Shown one piece after another: positions 18,421 through 27,165 of a stretch of DNA of 64,000 nt (positions are counted from its first letter, which is position 1; every line of letters begins with the position of its first letter). The position numbers were made by a program, and so were the translations under genes. The DNA is from Dongia deserti (GTDB taxonomy: Bacteria; Pseudomonadota; Alphaproteobacteria; Dongiales; Dongiaceae), in NCBI RefSeq assembly GCF_003574735.1, contig NZ_QORW01000022.1, forward strand, positions 1 to 64,000, in the 5' to 3' direction. The notes below the pieces were generated by a model, which saw only the letters and a list, made by a program, of their open reading frames with translations, was not told the origin of the DNA and ran no database searches.

Positions 18421-19341
18421 TTAGTCGGTGCCGAACTTGCCCCGGACCTTGTACGGATGGTTCCGGGCAGATTTCTCGATCGCGGCCTTGAGCTCGGAAT
18501 CGACCTCCTTCGGCAGCATCACTACCAGGCGCACGTACTGGTCGCCGCGCGCCCCGCCTTTGCCGACTTGCACGCCCCTGCCGCGCAGGCGCAGCTGCGT
18601 GCCGCTGTTGGAGCCCGCCGGCACCTTGAGCGAAACGCGGCCGTCGATGGTCGGCACGTTGATGATGGCGCCAAGCGCCGCTTCATAAAGCGTGATCGGC
18701 AGCTCGACCAGGATGTCGTTGCCGTCGCGGCTGAAGATCGGGTGCGCCTCGACCGTCACCTCGATGAAAGCATCGCCCGCCGGCGCGCCGCCGCGGCCCG
18801 GCAGTCCTTGCCCTTTCAGCCGTAGAGTCTGGCCGCTGTCGGTGCCGGGCGGCAGCTGCACTTCCAGCGTCTTGCCATCGGCCAGCTGCAGCCGCTGTTT
18901 GGTGCCGAGCACGGCTTCGAGGAATGGCACGCGCACCTGATAGCTGACGTCCGCACCCTTGAGCCGGACGGAATCGCGCGCGTCCTTGCCGAAGCCGAAG
19001 AAGTCGCCGAACAGGTCCTCGGTGAAATCCGCATCGTCCTCGAGCCCGAAGCCGCGGGTCGTCCGGCGCTGCTGCGTGCCGCCGCCGGGGCGGCTGTTGG
19101 AATATCGGAATCCGCGCGGCTGGCCGCTCTCGTCGATCTCGCCGCGGTCGTATTTACGCCGCTTCTCGGGATCGCTCAGGAAGTCGTAGGCGGCGGTCGT
19201 CTCCTTGAACTGCGCCTCGACCTTCTTGTCGCCGGGATTGAGGTCGGGATGCAGCTTCTTGGCGAGCTTGCGGTACGCGCGCTTGATCTCTTCATCGCTC
19301 GCGTTCCGAGTGACGCCCAGGACTCTGTACGGGTCGGTCAT
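18421..19341 (-). CDS. DnaJ-domain co-chaperone, CbpA type
   Basis: A class II J-protein of 306 residues that stimulates DnaK ATPase activity and hands over unfolded clients; CbpA relatives also bind curved DNA. The J domain occupies about residues 3-68 with the HPD triad in [13 protein letters not shown] Gly/Arg-rich linker ([12 protein letters not shown]) follows, then two DnaJ C-terminal beta domains (from about 125; [17 protein letters not shown] and [17 protein letters not shown]). The CxxCxGxG zinc finger of true DnaJ is absent. It is probably monocistronic, upstream of fabI. Confidence 0.9.
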   Translation of the reverse strand: MTDPYRVLGVTRNASDEEIKRAYRKLAKKLHPDLNPGDKKVEAQFKETTAAYDFLSDPEKRRKYDRGEIDESGQPRGFRYSNSRPGGGTQQRRTTRGFGLEDDADFTEDLFGDFFGFGKDARDSVRLKGADVSYQVRVPFLEAVLGTKQRLQLADGKTLEVQLPPGTDSGQTLRLKGQGLPGRGGAPAGDAFIEVTVEAHPIFSRDGNDILVELPITLYEAALGAIINVPTIDGRVSLKVPAGSNSGTQLRLRGRGVQVGKGGARGDQYVRLVVMLPKEVDSELKAAIEKSARNHPYKVRGKFGTD

Positions 19342-19415
19342 GCCGCATTACCCTCCGGGCCCCAAGGTAGGTGCGCCCGGGGGCGGCGACAAGAGCGGCT
19401 CGGCGGCCGCGTCGC

Positions 19416-19892
19416 TCAGTTCATCAGCTTCCAGGTGCCGTCGGGCTGGCGGCAGGCGGTGCCGGTTCCGCTCTGGCTTTGGCCGCCCGCGGAAACGCCG
19501 GTCTGGTAAGTGCGGCACGTGCCGGTGGCGGTCTGCTGGGTGCTGGTCGGCGTAGTATAGCCGCTGGTGTTGTTCTGCGGGTTGGACCATTTGGACGTCT
19601 GGCCGTCCGCATTGTTGTCGAGAGCGTAGCGCGCCGTGCTGTAGGCCTGCTGGCGGTCGCGCTCATCCAGGTAGTTGCCGACCCGGTTGCCGACCAAACC
19701 GCCCACCAGCGCCCCGGCGCCGATCGCCCACCATTTGCCATCGCCGAGCGCTGCGCCCGCGGCGGCGCCACCCAGCGCGCCCAGGACTGTTCCGCCTTGC
19801 TCCTTGGTGATGCCGCCACCGCCGCCGGAGCTGGCGCAGCCGGCCACCAGCGACAGGGCCAACAAAGCCGACAGGACCTTCCGTAACATCAT
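19416..19892 (-). CDS. glycine-zipper lipoprotein
   Basis: A predicted lipoprotein of 158 residues. The leader [19 protein letters not shown] has a lipobox (LVAGC), so the Cys should be acylated. Then comes a Gly-rich segment that forms a glycine zipper: [18 protein letters not shown] and [18 protein letters not shown], followed by the helical [18 protein letters not shown] and a Gly/Ser/Thr-rich tail ending [11 protein letters not shown]. This is the 17-kDa surface antigen / RT0821-like layout; an outer-membrane or periplasmic envelope role is likely. Start is ATG 19892 or the adjacent ATG 19889, which is better spaced from AAGGGA. Confidence 0.8.
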   Translation of the reverse strand: MMLRKVLSALLALSLVAGCASSGGGGGITKEQGGTVLGALGGAAAGAALGDGKWWAIGAGALVGGLVGNRVGNYLDERDRQQAYSTARYALDNNADGQTSKWSNPQNNTSGYTTPTSTQQTATGTCRTYQTGVSAGGQSQSGTGTACRQPDGTWKLMN

Positions 19893-20030
19893 GCGTTCCC
19901 TTGCGTTTCTTCCCTGCAGGCCGCGTTCGAACCGCAGCCGACTGCAGCGAAAATGAGGCCGCCGGTCCGTGGAATCAATGCTATAGAAGGCGCTCTCGGC
20001 AATGTGACGAAAGTCCCGGAAGTCCTTGAA

Positions 20031-20621
20031 ATGTCTCAGCATCCGAACTCCGAACCATACGAACTGTTCCAGCGCTGGTATGCCGAGGCGGAAGCCAAGG
20101 AACCGAACGACCCGAATGCCATGGCGCTCGCGACGGTTGGTGCCAACGGTCAGCCTTCGGTCCGCATGGTGCTGCTGAAGGACGCCGATCCGCGCGGCTT
20201 CGTGTTCTACACCAACTATGAAAGCCGCAAGGGCCGGCAGCTCCTGGAGATGCACAAGGCTGCGATCGTGCTGCATTGGAAATCGCTCGGCCGGCAGGTC
20301 CGGGCGGAAGGCGCGGTGGAGAGCGTGACGGACGAGGAGGCGGACGCCTATTTCGCCTCGCGGCCGAAAGCCAGCCAGATCGGTGCCTGGGCTTCACAGC
20401 AATCGCGCCCGCTGGAAAGCCGGTTCGAGCTGGAAAAGCGCATCGCCTCCTTCAGCGCGAAATACGCCATCGGCGCCGTACCGCGGCCGCCTCACTGGTC
20501 GGGCTTCCGCATCATTCCGCATTACATCGAGTTCTGGGAGAACCGGCCGTTCCGGCTGCATGACAGGCTCGTCTATCATCGCGCCGACGACGGTTGGACG
20601 ACGGAGAAGCTTTATCCGTGA
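20031..20621 (+). CDS. pdxH: pyridoxamine 5'-phosphate oxidase
   Basis: FMN-dependent oxidase that makes pyridoxal 5'-phosphate from PNP or PMP. The 196-residue protein shows [20 protein letters not shown], the FMN-site SRKGRQL segment, [28 protein letters not shown] and the C-terminal PP-loop [11 protein letters not shown] with FRLHDRL and a final LYP, all typical. ATG at 20031 gives the usual N terminus; GTG 20004 upstream is an alternative. It diverges from the lipoprotein gene, and its stop overlaps the GTG of the cation pump. PLP fits the many PLP enzymes in this region but is housekeeping. Confidence 0.94.
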   Translation: MSQHPNSEPYELFQRWYAEAEAKEPNDPNAMALATVGANGQPSVRMVLLKDADPRGFVFYTNYESRKGRQLLEMHKAAIVLHWKSLGRQVRAEGAVESVTDEEADAYFASRPKASQIGAWASQQSRPLESRFELEKRIASFSAKYAIGAVPRPPHWSGFRIIPHYIEFWENRPFRLHDRLVYHRADDGWTTEKLYP

Positions 20622-21532
20622 CGGCGATGGCGCCATCGGAGCAAGCACGGCTGATGCGGCTCGCCAGCCTCGCATCGGTCGGGTCGGCGTTGCTGTTGAT
20701 CGTGCTCAAGCTCGGCGCCTTCCTGCAGACCGGATCGGTGAGCCTGCTGTCGACCTTGTTCGATTCCGCGCTCGATGCCGCTGCCTCGATCGTCAGTCTG
20801 ATTGCCGTGCGCCAGGCGCTCGTTCCCCCGGACGCGGAGCATCGCTTCGGCCACGGCAAAGCCGAGCCGCTGGCTGGCCTCGTCCAGGTCGCTTTCATCC
20901 TCGGCACGTCGGTCCTCCTGCTCACCGAGGTGATCGATCGCTTTGTCACGCCGCAACCGATCGAAGCGCCGGAAGTGGGTGTCGCGGTGATGATTATTTC
21001 GCTGCTGGTGACGGGATTGCTGATCCTGTTCCAGCGCCACGTCGTGCGCCGCACCGGTTCCATCGCGATCAGGTCGGACCAGGCGCATTATGCGACCGAC
21101 TTCCTGGTCAATTGCAGCGTCATCGCCGCTCTTGTGCTGAGCGCGGCGCTCGACTGGTGGTGGATCGACCCGGCGATCGGCCTCGCCATCGCAATCTTCA
21201 TCGCCGCCACGGCCGTGCGGATCGGCAAGGACGCGCTCGACATGCTGATGGACCGCGAGATGGATGAGGCCGATCGGACCCGCATCAAGGAGATCGTGCG
21301 CGGCCATCCCGAGGTGCTGAACCTCCACGACCTGCGCACCCGCGCCGCAGGCCGCGACAGGTTCATCCAGTTCCATCTGGAGCTGGAAGGCTCGCTCAAC
21401 CTGTCGGACGCGCATCGCATATCCGACGCGGTCGAGACCGACGTGCGTGCGGCGTTTCCCGGTGCGGAAGTGATTATCCACGAGGATCCGGCCGGCGTGG
21501 TCGAACGGCGCGCCTCGTTCCGCTATCATTGA
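20618..21532 (+). CDS. cation diffusion facilitator (FieF/ZitB type)
   Basis: A 304-residue proton-driven exporter of divalent metal (Zn, Fe, Mn or Cd). Six helices are expected. Metal site A residues are visible as [10 protein letters not shown] in helix 2 and HYATDFLVN in helix 5, the FieF-like D-x3-D / H-x3-D arrangement. [14 protein letters not shown] is the conserved loop. The cytosolic C-terminal domain (from about 210) carries the [21 protein letters not shown] pattern. GTG 20618 overlaps the pdxH stop (GTGA) and is well placed after GGAGAAG; ATG 20627 is an alternative. Confidence 0.9.
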   Translation: MTAMAPSEQARLMRLASLASVGSALLLIVLKLGAFLQTGSVSLLSTLFDSALDAAASIVSLIAVRQALVPPDAEHRFGHGKAEPLAGLVQVAFILGTSVLLLTEVIDRFVTPQPIEAPEVGVAVMIISLLVTGLLILFQRHVVRRTGSIAIRSDQAHYATDFLVNCSVIAALVLSAALDWWWIDPAIGLAIAIFIAATAVRIGKDALDMLMDREMDEADRTRIKEIVRGHPEVLNLHDLRTRAAGRDRFIQFHLELEGSLNLSDAHRISDAVETDVRAAFPGAEVIIHEDPAGVVERRASFRYH

Positions 21533-21543
21533 GGAAGATCAAG

Positions 21544-22287
21544 ATGAGTGGAGAAGCCAGAAAAACCGTCGTCCTCACCGGCGCCAGCCGCGGGATCGGC
21601 CATGCCACGGTCAAGCGCTTCAGCCAGGAGGGTTGGCGCGTGCTGACCTGCAGCCGCGACGTGATACCGGATTCCTGCCAATACGATCCCAACTGGACCA
21701 ATCACATCACGGTCGATCTGGGCCGACCGGAGGAAACCGACCGCTTCGTGGATGAGGCGCTGCAGATCCTCGGCGGCCAGCCGGTTCACTCGCTGGTCAA
21801 CAACGCGGCGATCAGCCCGAAGACCAGCTTCAAGGAGCGGCTCGGTATCCTCAACGGCGACGTCGATGCTTGGCGTGAGGTGTTCGAGCTCAATTTCTTC
21901 ACGCCGCTGAAGCTGGCGCGTGGCTTTGCCAAGCCCCTGCACCAGGGCAAGGGCGTCATCGTCAACATTACCTCGATCGCCGGCCACGCGATCCATCCCT
22001 TCGCCGGCTCGGCCTATTCGACCTCGAAGGCCGCGCTATCGGCGCTCACGCGTGAGATGGCGGTAGAGTTCGCCGCCCTCGGCGTGCGCGTCAATGCCGT
22101 CGCCCCGGGCGAGATCGAGACCGCGATGATCGGCCCGGAGTACGAGGCGCTGATCCCGCGCATCCCCATGGGCCGAATGGGCACGACCGAGGAGGTCGCG
22201 GGCGTGGTGTTCCAGCTGTGCGGCCGGGATTTCGGCTATGTCACCGGCACGGAGATCTTCCTCACCGGCGGACAGCATCTCTTTTAG
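21544..22287 (+). CDS. SDR family oxidoreductase
   Basis: A classical short-chain dehydrogenase of 247 residues. It shows TGASRGIGHATV (cofactor loop), LVNNAAIS, ITSIAGHA with the active-site Ser, YSTSKAA (Tyr and Lys) and VNAVAPGEIETAM. Substrate is unknown; the layout resembles 3-oxoacyl reductase or sugar-type SDRs. The ATG at 21544 follows GAGGAAG at good spacing; the in-frame TTG at 21529 overlaps this site and is less likely. It starts 11 bp after the metal-pump stop, so it is probably the third gene of pdxH-cdf-sdr. Confidence 0.85.
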   Translation: MSGEARKTVVLTGASRGIGHATVKRFSQEGWRVLTCSRDVIPDSCQYDPNWTNHITVDLGRPEETDRFVDEALQILGGQPVHSLVNNAAISPKTSFKERLGILNGDVDAWREVFELNFFTPLKLARGFAKPLHQGKGVIVNITSIAGHAIHPFAGSAYSTSKAALSALTREMAVEFAALGVRVNAVAPGEIETAMIGPEYEALIPRIPMGRMGTTEEVAGVVFQLCGRDFGYVTGTEIFLTGGQHLF

Positions 22288-22448
22288 GCGGCGGTCTGGC
22301 GCGCCCACACGCGGCCGGTACGGTGCATCTCCGGGGCACGGAACGGACCAGCCTCTCCCGCGTTTTGCCTTGATCTCGATCATGCAGATGAGCGGGTGCG
22401 ACGGTGCCGCAACCAATACCGTTCCAAACCGGTCCGGATCGCCGCGCG

Positions 22449-23933
22449 ATGACAGAAGATGGACGGGCATTGGTTCCGAGTCAGACGTGCTGGCGGCGCG
22501 AACAGGCAGACCGCTTCGCGCTGATCGTGGATGCTGCGGATTACTTCCGTTTCGCCAAGGCGGCGATGCTCGAGGCCCAGCACAGCATCATGCTGATTGG
22601 ATGGGACTTCGACACGAGGATCAAGTTCGAGCCTCAATCGCCGACTATGCACGGGCCCAACCGGCTGGGCCGGTTTCTCATCTGGCTGCCGAAGCGGCGC
22701 CCCGGCTTGCAGATATATCTCCTCAAGTGGGATCTGGGCATGGTCCAGGCATTGGGACGTGGGATGACGCCGTTGTTCGTGCTGGATCTGATCACAACCG
22801 CACGCCTCCGGCTGAAGCTCGATGCCGCCCACCCGGCGGGCGCTGCGCATCATCAGAAGATCGTCGTGATCGATGACAGCCTGGCGTTCTGCGGCGGGAT
22901 CGACATGACCGTGGATCGCTGGGACACGCGCGAGCACCGCGATGGCGATCGGCGCCGGAGAAAGCCGAGTGGCCGCGCGTATGCGCCGTGGCATGACGCC
23001 ACGGCGGTGGTCGACGGTGACGCCGCCCTCGCGATCGGAGATCTCGCGCGCGAACGATGGCGCCTCGCCACCGGAGAACGCATCGCACCAGCGTCGAGCC
23101 GGAGGCCTGCGTGGCCTCGCGATCTTACTCCCATCTTCGAGCGGGTCGAGATCGGCATCGCCCGCACAATCCCCGAGTTCGACGGCAACCCGGAGGTCCG
23201 GGAGATCGAGAGACTGTATCTCGAGGCATTCGCCCGCGCGCGCCGGACCATCTATATCGAGACCCAGTACCTTGCATCGCGCAAGCTGGTAGAAGGACTG
23301 GCGCGGCGGCTCGGCGACCGCGAGGGGCCTGACATCGTCATCGTCCTCCCGGAGAGCGCCGGGGGCTGGCTGGAGCGCAAGGCGATGGACGGCGCCCGGC
23401 GCAAGCTGCTGCGGCTGCTCTGGCGCGCCGACCGGCACCAGCGCCTTGGCGTCTATTATCCGGTCACGCAATCCGGCGAGCCGATCTATGTCCACGCCAA
23501 GATCATGATCGTGGACGACTGGCTGCTCCGCGTCGGCTCGTCCAACCTTAACAACCGCTCTATGGGTTTCGACACGGAATGCGATCTCGCCCTCGAGGCC
23601 GCGCCGGATGAGATCGAGGGGACGAAAACGCGCGGGGCCATCAACTCGATCAGGCGCGATCTCTTATGCGAGCACCTCGGTGTGGAGGTCGATGTATTCA
23701 TGGCCGCGTTCGACCGTTCCGGTGGGTCGCTACTCAAGACAATCGAAGCCCTGCGCCGGCCGGGCAGAACGCTGAACGCCTTCAAGGTGGAGGACATCGC
23801 GGAGGATGAGAGCATCCTGGCCGAGAACGAGCTTCTGGACCCGGAGGGCGCCGCACCGAGCCTGAAGGAGCAGGCCATCCGGGGCCTGAGAGACCTCATC
23901 TCGCGCATGCGCGTGCGCAAGCAGACTTCATGA
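22449..23933 (+). CDS. phospholipase D superfamily protein with two HKD motifs
   Basis: A 494-residue PLD/transphosphatidylase-type enzyme that hydrolyses or transfers phosphodiester head groups. HKD motif 1 is HHQKIVVIDDSLAFCGGID and motif 2 is HAKIMIVDDWLLRVGSSN, followed by NNRSMGFDTEC, each with the trailing Asp and Gly-Ser/Gly-Gly. The N terminus (CWRREQADRFALIVDAADYF) and the IGWDFDTR segment match the PLD half of PLD-VTT fusion proteins, but no transmembrane VTT half follows; the C terminus is polar and basic (RMRVRKQTS). ATG 22449 is chosen by similarity; the frame is open to ATG 22404. It stands alone. Confidence 0.85.
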   Translation: MTEDGRALVPSQTCWRREQADRFALIVDAADYFRFAKAAMLEAQHSIMLIGWDFDTRIKFEPQSPTMHGPNRLGRFLIWLPKRRPGLQIYLLKWDLGMVQALGRGMTPLFVLDLITTARLRLKLDAAHPAGAAHHQKIVVIDDSLAFCGGIDMTVDRWDTREHRDGDRRRRKPSGRAYAPWHDATAVVDGDAALAIGDLARERWRLATGERIAPASSRRPAWPRDLTPIFERVEIGIARTIPEFDGNPEVREIERLYLEAFARARRTIYIETQYLASRKLVEGLARRLGDREGPDIVIVLPESAGGWLERKAMDGARRKLLRLLWRADRHQRLGVYYPVTQSGEPIYVHAKIMIVDDWLLRVGSSNLNNRSMGFDTECDLALEAAPDEIEGTKTRGAINSIRRDLLCEHLGVEVDVFMAAFDRSGGSLLKTIEALRRPGRTLNAFKVEDIAEDESILAENELLDPEGAAPSLKEQAIRGLRDLISRMRVRKQTS

Positions 23934-24070
23934 TCGGGTCGGTCGTCAGGCGGTGTTCTATGCCTGCTTGGCCAAACCTTGTTTTGACGCTGCAACGTCC
24001 ACGCGCCAATCCAAATCTCCTGTGGACAACGCACACACTCGCAGCAACTAGGCCAGTACTGCTCGAGGAA

Positions 24071-24322
24071 TTAGGTTCTTCGGTTGATCAGGGCCGCCTG
24101 CGCCTCTACGAGGTCGGGGGAGGGCAGGTCCATGTCGTGCGAGACGTCGACCAGCCAGCTATCGCCGTGCCTGGTCGCGATCCAGTTCAGCAGACCTTCG
24201 CGCCTTGGCCACGGATCGTTGGCGAAGATCGATGCCAAGGGCTGGGCATCATGGCGGTTCCAGGCCTCGACCAGTTTGGCGGCAAGGCCTTCGATTGCGG
24301 TTATCGCTATTTGATCGATCAT
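24071..24322 (-). CDS. miniature SnoaL-like / SgcJ-EcaC-type protein with internal deletion
   Basis: An 83-residue frame with a strong ribosome-binding site (GGGAGGTG) before ATG 24322. Residues about 8-35 (IEGLAAKLVEAWNRHDAQPL and IFANDP) look like the start of SgcJ/EcaC (SnoaL-fold) proteins, while residues about 37-70 (WPRREGLLNWIATRHGDSW and HDMDLP) look like their end. Family members are about 130-145 residues, so roughly 50-60 central residues, the core of the cone-shaped barrel, appear to be missing without loss of frame. It is 16 bp downstream of the PadR gene and probably cotranscribed. Whether it folds is doubtful; it may be a decaying gene. Confidence 0.6.
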   Translation of the reverse strand: MIDQIAITAIEGLAAKLVEAWNRHDAQPLASIFANDPWPRREGLLNWIATRHGDSWLVDVSHDMDLPSPDLVEAQAALINRRT

Positions 24323-24338
24323 GGGACACCTCCCTGAT

Positions 24339-24878
24339 CTAGACCGCTTCCCACAATTTCTGGAACCATTCGCGCCGCCCCTGCACTTCCTCGATCTCGT
24401 GGTCGAGCCAGGGGAGCATGGCGCTGTCGGTGTCGGTGTGGTGATCGCGCAGGTCGTTCAGGCGGATGAGCTCGCGGTCGCACACTTCCATCAGCATCTC
24501 GAGCTGCTGGCGGCGCTGCTCCGGCGTCAGCAGATCGAGAAAATGGAGCTTGAGCGCGACGATCAGCTTGTTCACTTCGCCCATCGGGCCGCGCAGATTG
24601 GCGTTCATCAGGCGCTGCAGCTCGGCCTCTCCGTCCTTGGTCAGGCGCACGGTCTGAGTGTCGTGCGGCGCCTGGGGACCGGTGGCCTCGATCAGCCCCT
24701 CGATCTTCAGCAGCTCCAGCGATGGACCCAACAGGTCGAGCGAGGGGCCAACGATGCGGGCGGTGAAATGCCGGATGTCCCGCGCCAGTTCGGCATAGAC
24801 GCGCGGCCGCTTCGCCAGCAGGCCAAGGGCCGCTAGCCGCACCGCTTCGCTGGGAATCAGGCTATTATCCTTGTACAT
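24339..24878 (-). CDS. PadR family transcriptional regulator
   Basis: A 179-residue regulator. The N-terminal winged helix (about 10-85) shows EAVRLAALGLLAKRPRVYAEL, GPSLDLLGPSLELLKIEGLIE and the wing TQTVRLTKDGEAEL. The C-terminal part (about 100-175) is a helical dimerisation domain of the Vir-type PadR layout (QLEMLMEVCDRELIRL). It lies 90 bp behind the last gene of the ABC importer on the same strand and 16 bp before the SnoaL-like gene, so it may regulate either or itself. No clear operator is visible. Confidence 0.75.
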   Translation of the reverse strand: MYKDNSLIPSEAVRLAALGLLAKRPRVYAELARDIRHFTARIVGPSLDLLGPSLELLKIEGLIEATGPQAPHDTQTVRLTKDGEAELQRLMNANLRGPMGEVNKLIVALKLHFLDLLTPEQRRQQLEMLMEVCDRELIRLNDLRDHHTDTDSAMLPWLDHEIEEVQGRREWFQKLWEAV

Positions 24879-24968
24879 CCGAAGCTTAAGTGTTCAGCAC
24901 GCAGCCCATTGTAGCGGGCCGGTGAGACTCTGTCCATGTCGATTGCGAACGATTCGCAACAAGGCGAA

Positions 24969-25838
24969 TCAGCGCAGGCCGCGCAGCCGCTCCGAGCGTC
25001 GGCGCAGCAATTCGACCGTCACCAGCATCAGGACGGCGATGGTGATGAGGACGGTGGCGGCCGCCGTGATGGTCGGGCTGATCATCTCGCGGATGCCGCT
25101 GAACATCTGGCGGGGCAGGGTGCGCTGCTCGGTGCCGCCAACGAACAGCACGACCACGACTTCGTCCCACGAGGTCACGAACGCGAACAGGGCGCCCGAG
25201 ATCACACCGGGTGAGATCAGCGGCAGGATCACCTTGCGAAACACGAGCGTAGGCGGCGCGCCCAGGCTGGCGCCGGCGCGGATCATCGACTGGTCGAAGC
25301 CGGTCAGCGTCGCCGTCACCGTGATGACGACGAAGGGTGTCGCCAGCAGCGTGTGCGCAAGGATGACCCCGACATAAGTGTTGTTGAGGATGATGTTCGA
25401 TTCGCCCGGCAACATCAGCGGGTTGGCGTAGAAGAAATAGAGCGCAGCCGCGGTGATCACCACCGGCACGATCATGGGCGAGATCAGCACCGCCATGATT
25501 GCGGCGCGGAATGGAATGTTCGGACGCGATAGGCCGAGCGCCGCGATCGTGCCAAGCGTCGTCGAAAGGATCGTGCTGAAGAAGGCGATGATGACGCTGT
25601 TCTTGACCGCCGTCGTCCAGCGGTCATTGAAGAAGAAGTCCTCGTACCAGCGCAGCGACCAGACATCGCGCGGGAAGGACAGGAACTTGGAATCGTTGAA
25701 GCTGATCGGAATCACGATCAGGATCGGTGAGATCAGGAACAGCAGCACCAGGCCGCAGAAGATATAGAAGAACAGGCGCCAGACGCGCTCCTGCGTCGAA
25801 GCATACGGCGGCAATCCGAGGAGCGGGAGCTTGCTCAT
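24969..25838 (-). CDS. ABC importer permease, PotC type
   Basis: A 289-residue inner-membrane permease with six predicted helices, of the spermidine/putrescine (PotC/PotI) class. The cytosolic EAA loop that docks on the ATPase is seen as MIRAGASLGAPPTLVFRKV followed by LPLISPGVISGALFAF. Other class features are SFNDSKFLSFPRDVWSLRWY after helix 1 and the GLSRPNIPFRAA loop. It begins 6 bp after the PotB-type gene ends and is the last importer gene in the A-D-B-C order. Which amine is carried cannot be read from the permease. Confidence 0.9.
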   Translation of the reverse strand: MSKLPLLGLPPYASTQERVWRLFFYIFCGLVLLFLISPILIVIPISFNDSKFLSFPRDVWSLRWYEDFFFNDRWTTAVKNSVIIAFFSTILSTTLGTIAALGLSRPNIPFRAAIMAVLISPMIVPVVITAAALYFFYANPLMLPGESNIILNNTYVGVILAHTLLATPFVVITVTATLTGFDQSMIRAGASLGAPPTLVFRKVILPLISPGVISGALFAFVTSWDEVVVVLFVGGTEQRTLPRQMFSGIREMISPTITAAATVLITIAVLMLVTVELLRRRSERLRGLR

Positions 25839-25844
25839 CCAGTC

Positions 25845-27086
25845 CTATCCCAGCTTCATCTTGTCGATGCCGACCAGCTTGTTATAGGCCCAGTACAGCA
25901 CCATGGTGATGATAAGCAGGATGGCGCCGAGCGCTGCCGCCTGCCCGAAATTGATGATGTTGTTCATGTAGTAGGCGACGTAGTAGCTGACCATCTGGTC
26001 GCGCGGCCCGCCGACCAGCGCCGGCGTGATGTAGTAGCCGAGGCACAGAATGAACGTCAGCAGGCAGCCGGCGGCGATGCCTGGCACGGTCTGCGGGAAA
26101 TAGACCTTCCAGAAGGCGTGGAACGGCCCGGCACCGAGCGAGCGCGCGGCACGCACGTGGCTCGGCGGGATGTTCTTCATCACGCTGTAGATCGGCAGTA
26201 GCGTGAACGGCAGCTGGATGTGCGTCATCGCCACGATGGTGCCGAAGCGCGTGAAGATCATCTCGAACCGCTGGTTGACGATCATCTCCGCCAGGTCGTT
26301 GAGCGGCCCCTCGCTGCGCAACAGCACGAACCAGGCCGTGGTGCGCACCAGCAGCGAGGTCCAGAACGGCAGCATGACGAAGATCATCAGCAGGTTGGCG
26401 CGGTGCGCCGGTTGAGTCGCCAGCAGATAAGCAACCGGGAAGCCGAGAATCAGGGTCAGCACGGTGACGACACCGGCGATCCAAAAGGTACGGCCATAGA
26501 CATCGACGAAGACGGCCTGGTCGGGTGGCACGGACTCGAGGCCCTCGGCGCCGTGGCGCAGGTCGATCGAGGACAGCCAATAATAGGACGTGTAATGGCC
26601 TGAGGCGTTCCTGATGGTGCGCCAGAGCCGGGGATCTCCCCAGACCTTGTCGGCCTCCAGGAACACCTCCTTGTAGGGCCCGGTTTCCATCTTGCTGACG
26701 GTGCGGGTGATGCTCTTGAACTTCGAGATCGCGCCGGCGTACTCGTAGTTGATGCGCTTGGCGATTTCGCCGGCCTGGCGTTGTTCCTGCGCGGCTTTCA
26801 GGTCGGCCGCCAAGGCGGCGAAGGCCGCTTCATCCGGGACGCTCTGCCCGTCCCACTCAGAGAGCGCTTGGTTGGTGTGGTCCAGGCGACCGAACGTCTC
26901 TTCGTTGACGACGCTTTTGTAGCCCATGCGGCCGAGCGGGATGAGGAAGGTGATGAGGACGAAGAGGAAGAGCGGCAGGATCAGCCCCAGCGCCTTCAGC
27001 TTCCGGGACCGTTCGGCCCGCGCCAGTCGCGCCCTCAGCGAGACGCCGTCGATGGTGAGGAGAGGCGCCCTGTCCGCAATGGCCAT
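25845..27086 (-). CDS. ABC importer permease, PotB type
   Basis: A 413-residue permease, larger than PotB (about 285) because of a roughly 130-residue insertion after the first helix (about 65-185) predicted to be periplasmic, with charged helical stretches such as EAAFAALAADLKAAQEQRQAGE. The core resembles PotB/PotH: VYGRTFWIAGVVTVLTLILGFPVAYLLA, LPFWTSLLVRTTAWFVLL, and the EAA loop HVRAARSLGAGPFHAFWKV followed by FPQTVPGIAAGCLL. Such long-loop PotB proteins occur with opine- or amine-type importers of alphaproteobacteria. It lies 79 bp behind the binding-protein gene. Confidence 0.88.
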   Translation of the reverse strand: MAIADRAPLLTIDGVSLRARLARAERSRKLKALGLILPLFLFVLITFLIPLGRMGYKSVVNEETFGRLDHTNQALSEWDGQSVPDEAAFAALAADLKAAQEQRQAGEIAKRINYEYAGAISKFKSITRTVSKMETGPYKEVFLEADKVWGDPRLWRTIRNASGHYTSYYWLSSIDLRHGAEGLESVPPDQAVFVDVYGRTFWIAGVVTVLTLILGFPVAYLLATQPAHRANLLMIFVMLPFWTSLLVRTTAWFVLLRSEGPLNDLAEMIVNQRFEMIFTRFGTIVAMTHIQLPFTLLPIYSVMKNIPPSHVRAARSLGAGPFHAFWKVYFPQTVPGIAAGCLLTFILCLGYYITPALVGGPRDQMVSYYVAYYMNNIINFGQAAALGAILLIITMVLYWAYNKLVGIDKMKLG

Positions 27087-27165
27087 GTGATGTGAATGCC
27101 TTCGTTGCTTCGAACGGGCGCCGGCAAGAGCGAAACCGGCGCCCGTTCGGTCTGCTACGCGGTGG

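Noticed and set aside
22449-23933. PLD gene as a defence nuclease
   Set aside because: It resembles phospholipase/transphosphatidylase PLD proteins with two HKD motifs and has no helicase or other defence partner.
23934-24070. Possible extra gene in the gap after the PLD gene
   Set aside because: Frames here are short, overlap neighbouring genes and show no motif; only about 137 bp are free.
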